Part shown: positions 1 through 11,613 of the stretch, in pieces
How positions within the stretch are numbered: position 1 is the stretch's first letter
Layout: each line of letters begins with the position of its first letter
Assembly (NCBI RefSeq): GCF_026241095.1
Contig: NZ_JAPFGB010000006.1
Location: 248,001 to 312,000, forward strand
Reading direction: 5' to 3'
DNA length: 64,000 bases
Origin: Saccharopolyspora sp. NFXS83
GTDB taxonomy: Bacteria; Actinomycetota; Actinomycetes; Mycobacteriales; Pseudonocardiaceae
Program-made: the position numbers and the translations under genes
The notes under the pieces: model-generated
Told to the model about the DNA's origin: nothing
Seen by the model: only the letters and a program-made list of their open reading frames with translations
The model's database searches: none

Positions 1-313
1 ACTTGTCGACGCCGCCGCGGCCGAACGCGGTGCTCACCGCTTCCTGGCGGTCGGCCAGCACGTTCACGCAGAACCGCCCGGATTCCGCCAGCAGCGGCCA
101 CGTCCGCGAGGTACGGCCGGGGCAGAACAGCACCAGCGGCGGCTCCAGCGACAACGCGGCGAACGACTGGCAGGTGAACCCGACCGGCCGCTCCCCGTCC
201 ATCCCCGCCACCACGGTGACCCCCGTGCAGAACCGCCCGAGCACCCGCCGAAAACTAGCCTGATCAAGCCCACTCGGCCCGGCTTCCCCAACCACCTCGA
301 TGTTTCCAGCCAT
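1..313 (-). CDS. hsaB: Flavin reductase HsaB, 3' part beyond the window edge
   Basis: The frame opens with ATG at 313 and runs off the left edge, leaving 104 residues. The product matches the small flavin reductase family: an N-terminal FRRVLGRFCTGVTVV stretch, then GFTCQSFAALSLEPP and CVNVLA, typical flavin-binding elements. In steroid degraders HsaB supplies reduced FMN to the oxygenase HsaA, which hydroxylates 3-HSA. The gene lies downstream of hsaA, hsaD and hsaC on the same strand, the usual hsaADCB order. It is separated from hsaC by a 222-bp spacer with a strong stem-loop, so its expression may differ from the rest. Function by family and context; a reductase for another oxygenase is less likely. 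Confidence 0.85.
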   Translation of the reverse strand, partial: MAGNIEVVGEAGPSGLDQASFRRVLGRFCTGVTVVAGMDGERPVGFTCQSFAALSLEPPLVLFCPGRTSRTWPLLAESGRFCVNVLADRQEAVSTAFGRGGVDK

Positions 314-406
314 GCCCGAGCCCTCCCACAACGATCTTCCGATCTTGTCAGCGGCGAAGCCGCTGAGCAGCGACCAGCTGGAGCAAAGCGACCACCGGCG
401 GGTTCT

Positions 407-488
407 CAGCGGCTTCCTCGCGAGGACAGCCATTTCGCTGCGCATCGGACATGCATGAGAAATGGCTCCCGCAGCGAGGAAGCCGCTG
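407..488. terminator. Long two-part stem-loop between hsaC and hsaB
   Basis: Bases 407-421 are perfectly complementary to 474-488 (15 bp) and bases 428-436 to 459-467 (9 bp), leaving a loop of about 22 bases. The outer arm also recurs: a copy of the 12-mer GAAGCCGCTGAG lies at 355-366. There is no T-run, so it could be a transcription attenuator, an RNA processing site or a DNA-level element. It sits between hsaC (upstream) and hsaB (downstream) on the minus strand. Confidence 0.6.
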
Positions 489-535
489 AGGTTCCGCTGA
501 GCGACCCGCTACGCAAGCCGTTCTGCAAAGTCACT

Positions 536-3625
<3,090 letters not shown>

Positions 3626-3643
3626 TCACAACGGGGCCAATAC

Positions 3644-3657
3644 TAGAACATGTTCTC
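3644..3657. promoter_or_regulatory. KstR-type operator upstream of hsaA
   Basis: The sequence TAGAACATGTTCTC matches the published KstR consensus TNNAACNNGTTNNA at all defined positions but the last. It is also almost palindromic (GAACATGTTC core). It lies in the 284-bp spacer between the hsaF stop and the hsaA start, in the expected place to repress hsaADCB until a steroid-CoA intermediate accumulates. No kstR gene is in the window, so the regulator is inferred. Confidence 0.75.
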
Positions 3658-3797
3658 GTTTGTGTCGAGCGCTCCGCCGGGCCGCCCGCGACGCGAAAGC
3701 CGCAGCGCGTTCCCGCCCGAACCGGTCGCGACGAGTCGTCCGTCGTGGATCGGGCAGCCGGAGTGGCCGCCCGCCACGCGATTCGCCCCCGGGAGGC

Positions 3798-4835
3798 TCA
3801 CCCCTCGTCGCGCAACTCCAGCGCGAGGGCGATGAGCTGGTCCTCCTGCCCGCCGACGAGCTTGCGCTCCCCCGCTCGCACCAGCAGGTCCCCGGCGTCC
3901 ACGCCGTAGCGCTCGGCCTGGCGTTCGGCGTGCTTGAGGAAGCTGGAGTACACGCCCGCGTAACCCATCATCAGCGCCGAGCGGTCCAGCAGGCACTCCT
4001 GCGGCATCGCCGGGCGCACCACGCGCTCGGCGGCGTCGGCCATCGCGAAGAAGTCCACCCCGGTGCGGATGCCCAGCTTGTCGCACACCCCGACGAACGC
4101 CTCCACCGGCGTGTTTCCCGCCCCGGCGCCGAACCTGCGGGCGCTGCCGTCGATCTGCACGGCACCCGCCCGCGCGGCGGCGATGGAGTTCGCCACCGCC
4201 ACGCCCAGGTTCTCGTGCCCGTGGAAGCCGACCTGGGCTTCGTCGCCGACTTCGGCGACGAGGGCCGCGACCCGGTCGGCGACCTGCTCCAGCACCAGCG
4301 CGCCGGCCGAATCGACGACGTACACGCATTGGCAGCCCGCGTCGACCATGATCCGCGCCTGCTTCGCCAGTGACTCCGGCGGCTGGGAGTGCGCCATCAT
4401 CAGGAAGCCCACGGTCTCCAGCCCGCGCTGCCTGGCGAGCCGGAAGTGCTGCTCGGAGACGTCGGCCTCGGTGCAGTGCGCGGCGATCCGGCACACGGCG
4501 GCGCCGTTGTCCTGAGCGCGGACGATGTCGTCGAGCACGCCCACGCCGGGCAGCATCAGGAAGGCGATCCGGGCGTGCACGGCGGTGCGCGCCGCCAGTG
4601 CGATCAGCTCCTGCTCCGGCGTGCGGGAGAACCCGTAGTTGAACGACGAACCGCCGAGGCCGTCGCCGTGGGTCACCTCGATCACCGGCACCCCTGCGCC
4701 GTCGAGCGCGGCGACGATGTCGCGCACCTCCTCGGCGGTGAACTGGTGGCGCTTGTGGTGCGAGCCGTCGCGCAGCGACGTGTCGGTCACCCGCAGGTCG
4801 AGCGTTTCGGAGAACGTCCTGGGCAGCTCGGTCAC
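3798..4835 (-). CDS. hsaF: 4-hydroxy-2-oxoacid aldolase HsaF
   Basis: A 345-residue class II aldolase of the DmpG/HMG-CoA-lyase-like family. It splits 4-hydroxy-2-oxohexanoate into pyruvate and propionaldehyde, which is channelled to HsaG. The N-terminal [17 protein letters not shown] carries the metal-binding Asp and catalytic Arg/His region, and [15 protein letters not shown] near residue 200 contributes the metal-binding His pair. The start is a GTG at 4835 preceded by GAGGAG; the hsaG stop overlaps it by four bases (GTGA), a sign of coupled expression for the aldolase-dehydrogenase pair. It is the last gene of the minus-strand run from 8241. Confidence 0.93.
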   Translation of the reverse strand: MTELPRTFSETLDLRVTDTSLRDGSHHKRHQFTAEEVRDIVAALDGAGVPVIEVTHGDGLGGSSFNYGFSRTPEQELIALAARTAVHARIAFLMLPGVGVLDDIVRAQDNGAAVCRIAAHCTEADVSEQHFRLARQRGLETVGFLMMAHSQPPESLAKQARIMVDAGCQCVYVVDSAGALVLEQVADRVAALVAEVGDEAQVGFHGHENLGVAVANSIAAARAGAVQIDGSARRFGAGAGNTPVEAFVGVCDKLGIRTGVDFFAMADAAERVVRPAMPQECLLDRSALMMGYAGVYSSFLKHAERQAERYGVDAGDLLVRAGERKLVGGQEDQLIALALELRDEG

Positions 4836-5749
4836 GAGATTCGCTCCTCTGCGGTGTCCGGGCGCGCGCCTGCTCGGACGAGCTCCTCGCCCGCGCGCAC
4901 GGCGGCGGCGGTCATGATGTCGAGATTTCCGGAGTACGGCGGCAAGAAGTCCCCGGCACCGGCGACCTCGACGAAGGTGGCGACCCGGAGGTGACCGTCG
5001 GCCGCGTCGAACTGCGGCTCGCCGAGCAGGCGGTAGCCGGGGACGTACTCGGCGATCTCACCGGCCATGCGGGTGATGGAGTCCCCGATCGCGTCGGTGT
5101 CGGAATCCGGTGCGACGGCGCAGAAGATGGTGTCCCGCATGATCATCGGCGGGTCGGCGGGGTTGAGCACGATGATCGCTTTGCCGCGCTCGGCGCCGCC
5201 GATGGTCTCGATGCCCTGGCCGGTGGTCTTGGTGAACTCGTCGATGTTGGCGCGGGTCCCGGGCCCCGCCGACACGGAAGCGACCGAGGCGACGATCTCC
5301 GCGTAGCTCACCGGCGCGACGCGGGACACCGCGTGCACCATCGGGATCGTCGCCTGCCCGCCGCAGGTGATCAGGTTGACGTTGGGCGCCTCCAGGTGCG
5401 CGCCGATGTTCACCGGCGGGACCACCGGCGGCCCCACCGCGGCCGGGGTGAGGTCGAGCGCGCGGATGCCTGCGCCGGCGTAGCGGGGCGCGTTCGCGCG
5501 GTGCACTCCCGCCGAGGTGGCCTCGAAGACCAGGTCGGGCCGGTCGTCCTGCTCCAGCAGCCAGTCCACCCCGTCGGAGCTGGTGCGCACGCCGAGCTCA
5601 CCCGCCCGGCGCAGCCCTTCGCTCGCCGGGTCGACGCCGATCATCCAGCGGGGTTCGACCACCGGGGACCTGCTCAGCTTGTAGAGCAGGTCGGTGCCGA
5701 TGTTGCCGGAACCCACTATCGCCGCGGTCGCTCTGCCTGGACTCATCAT
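4832..5749 (-). CDS. hsaG: Acylating propionaldehyde/acetaldehyde dehydrogenase HsaG
   Basis: A 305-residue CoA-acylating aldehyde dehydrogenase (DmpF/BphJ type). It oxidises the propionaldehyde from HsaF to propionyl-CoA using NAD and CoA. The NAD-binding motif [17 protein letters not shown] is at the N terminus, and the catalytic Cys lies in [13 protein letters not shown] near residue 128. The start is set at the first of two adjacent ATG codons (5749, 5746) because GAGGAG lies about five bases upstream; the longer upstream reading shadows hsaE. It overlaps hsaF by four bases and follows hsaE by 34 bases. Propionyl-CoA from this step could feed the carboxylase encoded near 33-37 kb. Confidence 0.92.
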   Translation of the reverse strand: MMSPGRATAAIVGSGNIGTDLLYKLSRSPVVEPRWMIGVDPASEGLRRAGELGVRTSSDGVDWLLEQDDRPDLVFEATSAGVHRANAPRYAGAGIRALDLTPAAVGPPVVPPVNIGAHLEAPNVNLITCGGQATIPMVHAVSRVAPVSYAEIVASVASVSAGPGTRANIDEFTKTTGQGIETIGGAERGKAIIVLNPADPPMIMRDTIFCAVAPDSDTDAIGDSITRMAGEIAEYVPGYRLLGEPQFDAADGHLRVATFVEVAGAGDFLPPYSGNLDIMTAAAVRAGEELVRAGARPDTAEERIS

Positions 5750-5783
5750 CAAGCTCCTCGAACCCTCATCGGAACGTTCCCCA

Positions 5784-6578
5784 TCACCGGAACGACGCGG
5801 ACACCGCACCGAGGTGCCGGCCGCCGGTGCTGAACTCGGCCTCGAACCGCTGCCCGGCGGCCACGTCGACGGCCCTCGTGCACGATCCGGGCAGCACCAC
5901 GTGCCCGGCGCGCAACCGGACTCCGAAACCGGCGACCTTGCGCGCCAGCCAGGCCACCGCGGTCGCCGGGTTGCCGAGCACGGCGTCCGAGCTGCCCTCC
6001 GCGATCGGCGAACCGTCGCGCCGAAGCACCGCGTCGATCGCGCGCGGATCGACCTCATCCGGCGGAATCCTGGCCGCCCCCAGCAGGAAACCGGCCGAGG
6101 AGGCGTTGTCGGCGATGGTGTCGGCGAGGCTGATCCGCCAGTCGGTGATGCGGCTGTCGATGAGCTCGATCGAGGGCACCAGCGCCTCGGTTCCCGCCAG
6201 CACGTCCTGCTCGGTGCAGGATTCGCCGGGCAGGTCCGCGCCGAGCAGGAAACCGACCTCCACCTCCACCCGCGGGAAGCAGTAGCGCGATGCCGCGACC
6301 GGCCGGTCCTCCGACAAGCGCATGTCGGCGAGCAGGTGGCCGTAGTCGGGTTCGTCGACGCCCATCATCGCCTGCATCACCGGGGAGGACAGGCCCACCT
6401 TGTGCCCGGCGACCTCGGTGCCGGGCAGCCTGCGGCGGATGTTGGCGAGTTGGATCTCGTAGGCGTCGACGGCGGTGAGCCGCGGGTGCGAGTCGGTCAG
6501 GGGCGCGATCGGCGCCCGGTCCCGCTCGGCGTTGCGCAGCCGCAGCGCCAGCTCGTCGCGTTGTTCACTGGTGAGCAC
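5784..6578 (-). CDS. hsaE: 2-hydroxyhexa-2,4-dienoate hydratase HsaE
   Basis: A 264-residue enol hydratase of the MhpD/4-oxalocrotonate decarboxylase family. It adds water to the dienoate released by HsaD, giving the aldol substrate of HsaF. Family blocks are [20 protein letters not shown], a [13 protein letters not shown] metal-site region and [10 protein letters not shown] prefer the GTG at 6578 because GGAGG lies four bases upstream and homologues begin at the same point (LTSEQRDEL...). An in-frame ATG at 6656 would add 26 atypical residues and overlap the upstream flavoprotein gene. Order E-G-F matches the mycobacterial set. Confidence 0.9.
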   Translation of the reverse strand: MLTSEQRDELALRLRNAERDRAPIAPLTDSHPRLTAVDAYEIQLANIRRRLPGTEVAGHKVGLSSPVMQAMMGVDEPDYGHLLADMRLSEDRPVAASRYCFPRVEVEVGFLLGADLPGESCTEQDVLAGTEALVPSIELIDSRITDWRISLADTIADNASSAGFLLGAARIPPDEVDPRAIDAVLRRDGSPIAEGSSDAVLGNPATAVAWLARKVAGFGVRLRAGHVVLPGSCTRAVDVAAGQRFEAEFSTGGRHLGAVSASFR

Positions 6579-6648
6579 GTCGCCTCCGGGGGAACTGTCG
6601 GGTGCTTGCGGACGGTGGACGCCCGGGGGCTCGGCGCGGTCGTCGCGG

Positions 6649-8241
6649 TCACCCATCGGCGTCGAGTTCCGCGAGGTGATGTCCCGCCCGACGCCCGGAG
6701 AACACGCAGTCGGCGAGTGAGAGGCCGCTGACGTAGGAGTTCGAGCACAGGCCCGCGGCGGTCCGCCCCGCCGCGTACAGGCCGGGGATCGGGGCGCGGT
6801 CGTCGTCGAGCACCGCGCCGGTCGTCTCGTCGGTGACCAACCCGCCGAGGGTCAGCATCGGGCACGGGTAGGCCGTGCTGGGCCGGATCGAGATGTCGAG
6901 CAACGTGAACGGCGGGGTGCGCAGCCGCCGCACGAACTCCGCCGGTTTGCCCGCCGGATCCTCACCCTCCGCCGCGCCGTCGTGCGCCTCCGCGGTCTCC
7001 CGCAGGCGCACCGGGTCGATGCCGGCCAGGACCGCGGCCTCGGCCACGGTCGGCGCGCTGACAGACCGCCTGCCCAGCAGGTGCAGCGCCTGCATCAGCT
7101 GGAACCACACGGTCTGGTCCCGCAACCGGCGCAGCGCCTCCCGCCGCAGCTCGGCGTCGATCAGCAGCCAGCCGCGACCGCCGTGGTGGTTGATCAGGGC
7201 GTCGCCGAGCGCGGCCCCGTAGCGGGATTCGTCGCAGACCCGGTCGCCGTGCTCGTCGACGAGGACCGCGCCGAGGAACGGGCTGGGCGGGGTGATGAAC
7301 CGCCACGCCGAGACCTTCCCCAGCTTGTCGGTCGCGCCGCCCGCCGAGGTGCCGAGCCGGATTCCGCTGCCGTCGTCGCCGCGCGTGCCCAGCGGCAGCC
7401 CGCCCCGGTACAGCGGGGCGTGGCGGCGCAGCATCTCCCGGTTCGCCACGAATCCGCCCGCGGCGAGCACGACTCCGCGCCTGGCCCGCACGCGCAGCGG
7501 GCGCGCGCGGCGCCGCTCCACCCGCTCGGCCACCGCGTGCAGGCGCTTGCCCAGCGCGGGTACGTAGAGACCGGGTTTCGCGGCGAGCTCCGCCGCCACC
7601 CGGTGGGTGCGCCGCGCGCGGCGGGAGGCGGTGGCCAGCGACTCGCACCGCACTCCGCGCACCTGGCCGGCGGGGTCGGTGATCAGGTCGGTGCAGCGGG
7701 TCTGGCCGACGATCCGCACGCCTGCGGCGCGCACCGCGGCGGCCAGCGCGGCGAACAGGACCTTGCCGGAGGTCCCCCGCCCGTAGGCGCGGTGTCCGCG
7801 CGGTGCGGGGCGGGCGACGTCGCGGAAACCGCCGGAGGCTTCGCTGCCCGAGTAGTAGAGGTAGTGGCGGTTGCTCGGGTACGACGTCTTGTAGGGGGCC
7901 AGGCCGCTGCCGAAGGGCACGCCGCACTCCTCCAGCCAGGCGATCATCTCGGGGCTCTGCTCACAGAACCGCCGCAGCGTGCCCGGGGAGACCGCGTCGC
8001 CGGTCTCCAGCCGCAGGTACTCGTACATGTCCTCGACCGAGTCGACGACGCCCGCTTCCCGCTGCAGGCGGGTCCCGCCGCCCGCGTAGACGACTCCGCC
8101 GGAGAGCTTGCTCGCACCGCCTCCGGAGAACCGGTCCAGCAGCACGACCTCAGCTCCGCCGCGGGCGGCTTCGATGGCGGCGCACGCGCCCGCGACGCCG
8201 AAGCCCACGACCACCACGTCCGCCCACAGCTCCTCCGTCAC
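6649..8241 (-). CDS. FAD-dependent oxidoreductase, KstD/fumarate reductase superfamily
   Basis: A 530-residue flavoprotein from the preferred GTG at 8241 (GGAGG six bases upstream); ATG at 8271 and TTG at 8277 are alternatives. The Rossmann motif VVVVGFGVAGACAAIEAA and a C-terminal PIPGLYAAGRTAAG mark FAD binding. It resembles KstD-like proteins often linked to steroid genes, but the KstD active-site block TYAGPG is replaced by SYVSGLSLAD, so a plain delta1-dehydrogenase activity is doubtful. It is the first gene of the hsaE-G-F run and would be read from the KstR box at 8333-8346, divergently from the true kstD. It probably reduces or dehydrogenates a steroid-derived intermediate; the substrate is unknown. 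Confidence 0.75.
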   Translation of the reverse strand: MTEELWADVVVVGFGVAGACAAIEAARGGAEVVLLDRFSGGGASKLSGGVVYAGGGTRLQREAGVVDSVEDMYEYLRLETGDAVSPGTLRRFCEQSPEMIAWLEECGVPFGSGLAPYKTSYPSNRHYLYYSGSEASGGFRDVARPAPRGHRAYGRGTSGKVLFAALAAAVRAAGVRIVGQTRCTDLITDPAGQVRGVRCESLATASRRARRTHRVAAELAAKPGLYVPALGKRLHAVAERVERRRARPLRVRARRGVVLAAGGFVANREMLRRHAPLYRGGLPLGTRGDDGSGIRLGTSAGGATDKLGKVSAWRFITPPSPFLGAVLVDEHGDRVCDESRYGAALGDALINHHGGRGWLLIDAELRREALRRLRDQTVWFQLMQALHLLGRRSVSAPTVAEAAVLAGIDPVRLRETAEAHDGAAEGEDPAGKPAEFVRRLRTPPFTLLDISIRPSTAYPCPMLTLGGLVTDETTGAVLDDDRAPIPGLYAAGRTAAGLCSNSYVSGLSLADCVFSGRRAGHHLAELDADG

Positions 8242-8332
8242 GACGTCCTCCGATTGAAACCGGTTCTCCATCGACAACCCCGACCCGAGTCCATGTTTCC
8301 GGTAATCACCGTAGCGCCACTGCGGATAAAAC

Positions 8333-8346
8333 TATAACCTGTTTCA
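8333..8346. promoter_or_regulatory. KstR-type operator between divergent steroid operons
   Basis: TATAACCTGTTTCA fits every defined base of the KstR consensus TNNAACNNGTTNNA. It lies between the minus-strand flavoprotein-hsaEGF operon (start 8241) and the plus-strand kstD operon (start 8370), 24 bases before the kstD ATG. One dimer site could therefore repress both directions. The assignment rests on consensus match and position. Confidence 0.75.
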
Positions 8347-8369
8347 GTATTGAGAGCGATGGAGGTGAC

Positions 8370-10115
8370 ATGAGCGCATCCGTCCCGACACCGGACCCGG
8401 CGGGCTCCCAGGTCGACGTCGTGGTGGTGGGCAGCGGAGCCGCGGGGATGACCGCGGCGATCACCGCCGCGCGGGCGGGCCTGCACGTCGTGGTGGTGGA
8501 GAAGGCCGCCCGCTTCGGCGGCTCCACGGCCCGCTCCGGCGGCGGCGTGTGGGTACCGAACAACGAGGTGCTCGCGCGCAGGGGTCTCCCGGACACCGCC
8601 GAGGCGGCCGACGCCTACCTCGACCACATCGTCGGCGACACCGCGCCCGCCGAGCTGCGGCGGGCCTTCCTGGCCCACGGCCCCGCAATGCTCTCGACCG
8701 TGCTCGACGCCACCCCGCTGCGGATGCGCTGGGTGCCGGGCTACTCCGACTACTACCCCGAGGCTCCCGGCGGCCGTCCCGGCGGGCGCTCCATCGAACC
8801 GAAACCGCTGGACGGGCACCTGCTCGGCGACGAACTCTCCCGGCTCGAACCGGACTTCACCAAGTCCCCGCGCAACTTCGCCGTCACCCAGGCCGATTTC
8901 CGCTGGCTCAACCTCGTCGCCCGCCACCCGCGCGGCGCGCTGCGCGCCCTGCGGGTCGGTGCGCGCTGGGTGCTCGCCAACCTGCTGCGCAAGCGGTTGC
9001 TGGTGCGGGGGCAGGCGCTCGCGGCCGGGCTGCGGGCCGGGCTGCGCGACCAGCGGGTGCCGCTGTGGCTGGGCACCGAACTGCTCGACCTGGTCCAGGA
9101 CGACGCGGGACGCGTCACCGGGGTCGTGGTGCGCCGCGACGGGGAGCGGGTCGAGCTGCGCGCCCGGCGCGGCGTCGTGCTCGCCGCGGGCGGGTTCGAG
9201 CGCAACGAGGTCATGCGCAAGCAGCACCAGCGGGAACCGATCGGCGCGGCGTGGACCGTCGGCGCGGCGGCCAACACCGGCGACGGGATCCGCACCGGTC
9301 AGGACCTCGGCGCCGCGGTGGACCTGATGGACGACGCCTGGTGGGGCCCGTCGATCCCGCTGACCGGTGGCCCGTGGTTCTGCCTCGCCGAGCGCACGCT
9401 GCCCGGTTGCATCATGGTCAACGGCGAGGGCCGCCGGTTCGTCAACGAGGCCGCGCCGTACGTGGACGCGGTGCACGCGATGTACGGGCCGGGCGACGGG
9501 CCCGCGCGCAACCTCCCGACCTGGCTGATCGCCGACCAGCGCTACCGCGACCGCTACGTGTTCGCGGGCCTGGGACCGCGCCAGCCCTTCCCGAAGCGCT
9601 GGTACGAGGCCGGCGTGATCCAGCGCGCGAGCACCGTGGAGGAACTCGCGGACAAGATCGGCGTTCCGCGCGATCAGCTGCGCGGCACCGTCGACCGGTT
9701 CAACGAGCACGCGCGCGACGGCGAGGACGCCGACTTCCAGCGCGGGCGCAGCGCCTACGACCGCTACTACGGCGACCCGTTCAACCGCCCCAACCCGTGC
9801 CTGGCCACGCTGGCCGCCGCACCGTTCTACGCGGTGAAGATCGTGCCGGGAGACCTCGGCACCAAGGGCGGGCTGCGCATCGACGTGCACGCCCGGGTGC
9901 TGCGCGAGGACGGCGATCCGATCCCCGGCCTCTACGCGGCGGGCAACTCCAGCGCGGCGGTCATGGGCCGCACCTACGCCGGACCGGGCGCGACCCTCGG
10001 CCCGGCCATGACCTTCGGATACCTGGCCGCGCTGCACATGGCGGACGCGACCGGCCGAGCCGAGACGAACCACGCTTCGAGCCCCGGCAGGGGCGGACGG
10101 AGGAGACAGCGATGA
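8370..10115 (+). CDS. kstD: 3-ketosteroid delta1-dehydrogenase KstD
   Basis: A 581-residue flavoprotein that introduces the C1-C2 double bond into 3-ketosteroids. The FAD motif VVVVGSGAAGMTAAITAA starts near residue 16. The diagnostic C-terminal block NSSAAVMGRTYAGPG places Tyr536 and Gly540 with the same spacing as the catalytic Tyr487/Gly491 of Rhodococcus KstD1. The ATG at 8370 has GGAGGTG just upstream; the frame is open further 5' but reads through the divergent gene. Together with KshAB it generates the unstable 9-hydroxy-diene that opens ring B. Its stop overlaps the kshA start (ATGA). Confidence 0.95.
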   Translation: MSASVPTPDPAGSQVDVVVVGSGAAGMTAAITAARAGLHVVVVEKAARFGGSTARSGGGVWVPNNEVLARRGLPDTAEAADAYLDHIVGDTAPAELRRAFLAHGPAMLSTVLDATPLRMRWVPGYSDYYPEAPGGRPGGRSIEPKPLDGHLLGDELSRLEPDFTKSPRNFAVTQADFRWLNLVARHPRGALRALRVGARWVLANLLRKRLLVRGQALAAGLRAGLRDQRVPLWLGTELLDLVQDDAGRVTGVVVRRDGERVELRARRGVVLAAGGFERNEVMRKQHQREPIGAAWTVGAAANTGDGIRTGQDLGAAVDLMDDAWWGPSIPLTGGPWFCLAERTLPGCIMVNGEGRRFVNEAAPYVDAVHAMYGPGDGPARNLPTWLIADQRYRDRYVFAGLGPRQPFPKRWYEAGVIQRASTVEELADKIGVPRDQLRGTVDRFNEHARDGEDADFQRGRSAYDRYYGDPFNRPNPCLATLAAAPFYAVKIVPGDLGTKGGLRIDVHARVLREDGDPIPGLYAAGNSSAAVMGRTYAGPGATLGPAMTFGYLAALHMADATGRAETNHASSPGRGGRRRQR

Positions 10116-11263
10116 CGCAGGCGTCGAACAACGGCGACAGCGAAGTGCGGACCATCGACGTCGGAACCCCGCCGACCAGGTTCGCCCGCGGCTGGCACTG
10201 CTTGGGGCTCGCCGAGACGTTCAAGGACGGGTCGCCGCACGCCGTCGAGGCGTTCGGCACGAAGCTCGTCGTCTTCCAGTCCGGCGACGGCGAACTGCAC
10301 GTGCTGGACGGGTACTGCAGGCACATGGGCGGCGACCTCAGCCAGGGCACCATCAAGGGCGACGCGGTGGCCTGCCCGTTCCACGACTGGCGCTGGTCCG
10401 GCGAAGGCCGCTGCGTCGGAATCCCCTACGCCAAGCGGATTCCGCTGCGGGCGCGCACCAAGGCGTGGATCTGCCTGGAGCGCAACAAGCAGCTGTTCGT
10501 GTGGAACGACCCGGAGGGCAACCCGCCGCCGCCGGACGTCGTGGTGCCGGAACTGCCCGAGGTGCACTCCTCGGAGTGGAGCAACTGGACCTGGGACTCG
10601 GAGCTGATCCAGGGGTCGAACTGCCGGGAGATCATCGACAACGTCGTCGACATGGCGCACTTCTTCTACGTGCACTACGCGTTCCCGACGTACTTCAAGA
10701 ACGTCTTCGAAGGCCACACCGCCACCCAGTACCTCAACACCAAGGGGCGCCCGGACGTCGGCGGCTCGCAGTCCAACTACGCGGGCGAGGAGAACTTCGG
10801 CCGCTCGGAGGCGTCGTACTACGGGCCGTCGTACATGATCGACAGGCTGTGGAACGAGCACAAGGGCCACACCATCGAGACCATCCTGATCAACTGCCAC
10901 TACCCGGTCACGGAGAACTCGTTCGTCCTGCAGTGGGGGGTGCTGGCGAAGAAGCTGCCGGGCCTCACCGACGAGCAGGCGGACAAGATGGCGGGCAAGA
11001 TCGCCAAGAACACCAGCGTCGGCTTCCTCCAGGACGTGGAGATCTGGCGGAACAAGACCCGCATCGACAACCCGCTGCTGTGCGAGGAGGACGGGCCGGT
11101 GTACCAGCTTCGGCGCTGGTACGAGCAGTTCTACGTCGACGCCGCCGACGTCACCGAGGACATGGCCGGGCGGTTCGAGTTCGAGGTGGACACCACCCGC
11201 GCGAACATCGCGTGGGAGCAGGAGGTCGCCGACAACCTCGCGCGCCGAGCGGACGGGCGGTGA
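10112..11263 (+). CDS. kshA: 3-ketosteroid 9-alpha-hydroxylase oxygenase KshA
   Basis: A 383-residue Rieske non-heme iron oxygenase. The Rieske cluster ligands are Cys69 and His71 (YCRHMGG) with Cys88 and His91 (CPFHDW). The mononuclear iron histidines are His183 and His188 in NVVDMAHFFYVHYAFP, with a downstream carboxylate in the FLQDVEIWRNK segment. It hydroxylates C9 of steroid nuclei using electrons from KshB. The start at 10112 overlaps the kstD stop by four bases and has GGAGGAGA upstream. Length and the aromatic-rich C terminus are normal for KshA. Confidence 0.95.
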   Translation: MTQASNNGDSEVRTIDVGTPPTRFARGWHCLGLAETFKDGSPHAVEAFGTKLVVFQSGDGELHVLDGYCRHMGGDLSQGTIKGDAVACPFHDWRWSGEGRCVGIPYAKRIPLRARTKAWICLERNKQLFVWNDPEGNPPPPDVVVPELPEVHSSEWSNWTWDSELIQGSNCREIIDNVVDMAHFFYVHYAFPTYFKNVFEGHTATQYLNTKGRPDVGGSQSNYAGEENFGRSEASYYGPSYMIDRLWNEHKGHTIETILINCHYPVTENSFVLQWGVLAKKLPGLTDEQADKMAGKIAKNTSVGFLQDVEIWRNKTRIDNPLLCEEDGPVYQLRRWYEQFYVDAADVTEDMAGRFEFEVDTTRANIAWEQEVADNLARRADGR

Positions 11264-11604
11264 GCACGGCCGGCGGCGGCTGGGCCAAGGCACCCTCGTT
11301 CGCCGACGACCCGCGCATGCGGGAGCGGCTGCGGGAGCGCACCGCCGAGGACCGCCGCGAACAGCTGGAAGGGGGCCTGCGCCCGGTCGAGTGCGCCCGG
11401 TGCGGCGCGTGCGTGCTGGCGAAGAAGAACAGCCCGTCGCACACCAGCATCCAGTGGACGGGGGCGGCGGCCGAGCAGTGCCCGGAACTGGCGGCCCGAG
11501 CCCGCGACGGCAGCACCGCCCACGTGGAGAGCTGCCCGGACCTGCACGAGAGCATCGCCGCCTCGATCCGGGACACCCGCTCGGCGGTCGAGGAGCAGGA
11601 GTAG
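11260..11604 (+). CDS. Conserved cysteine-containing protein between kshA and kshB
   Basis: A 114-residue protein starting at a GTG that overlaps the kshA stop (GTGA). I do not know a defined function. It is hydrophilic, without signal peptide or membrane segment, and has a VECARCGACVLAKKN block (three closely spaced Cys) near residue 45, plus two later Cys, in QCPE and SCPD. That layout could bind a metal or an iron-sulfur cluster. Being locked by overlap between oxygenase and reductase genes suggests a role tied to KshAB, for example electron transfer or cofactor assembly; that is inference. Confidence 0.7.
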   Translation: MSTAGGGWAKAPSFADDPRMRERLRERTAEDRREQLEGGLRPVECARCGACVLAKKNSPSHTSIQWTGAAAEQCPELAARARDGSTAHVESCPDLHESIAASIRDTRSAVEEQE

Positions 11605-11613
11605 GAGGGCGTC

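Noticed and set aside
8238-10073. Minus-strand 611-codon frame opposite kstD
   Set aside because: Antisense shadow; kstD motifs on the plus strand are decisive.
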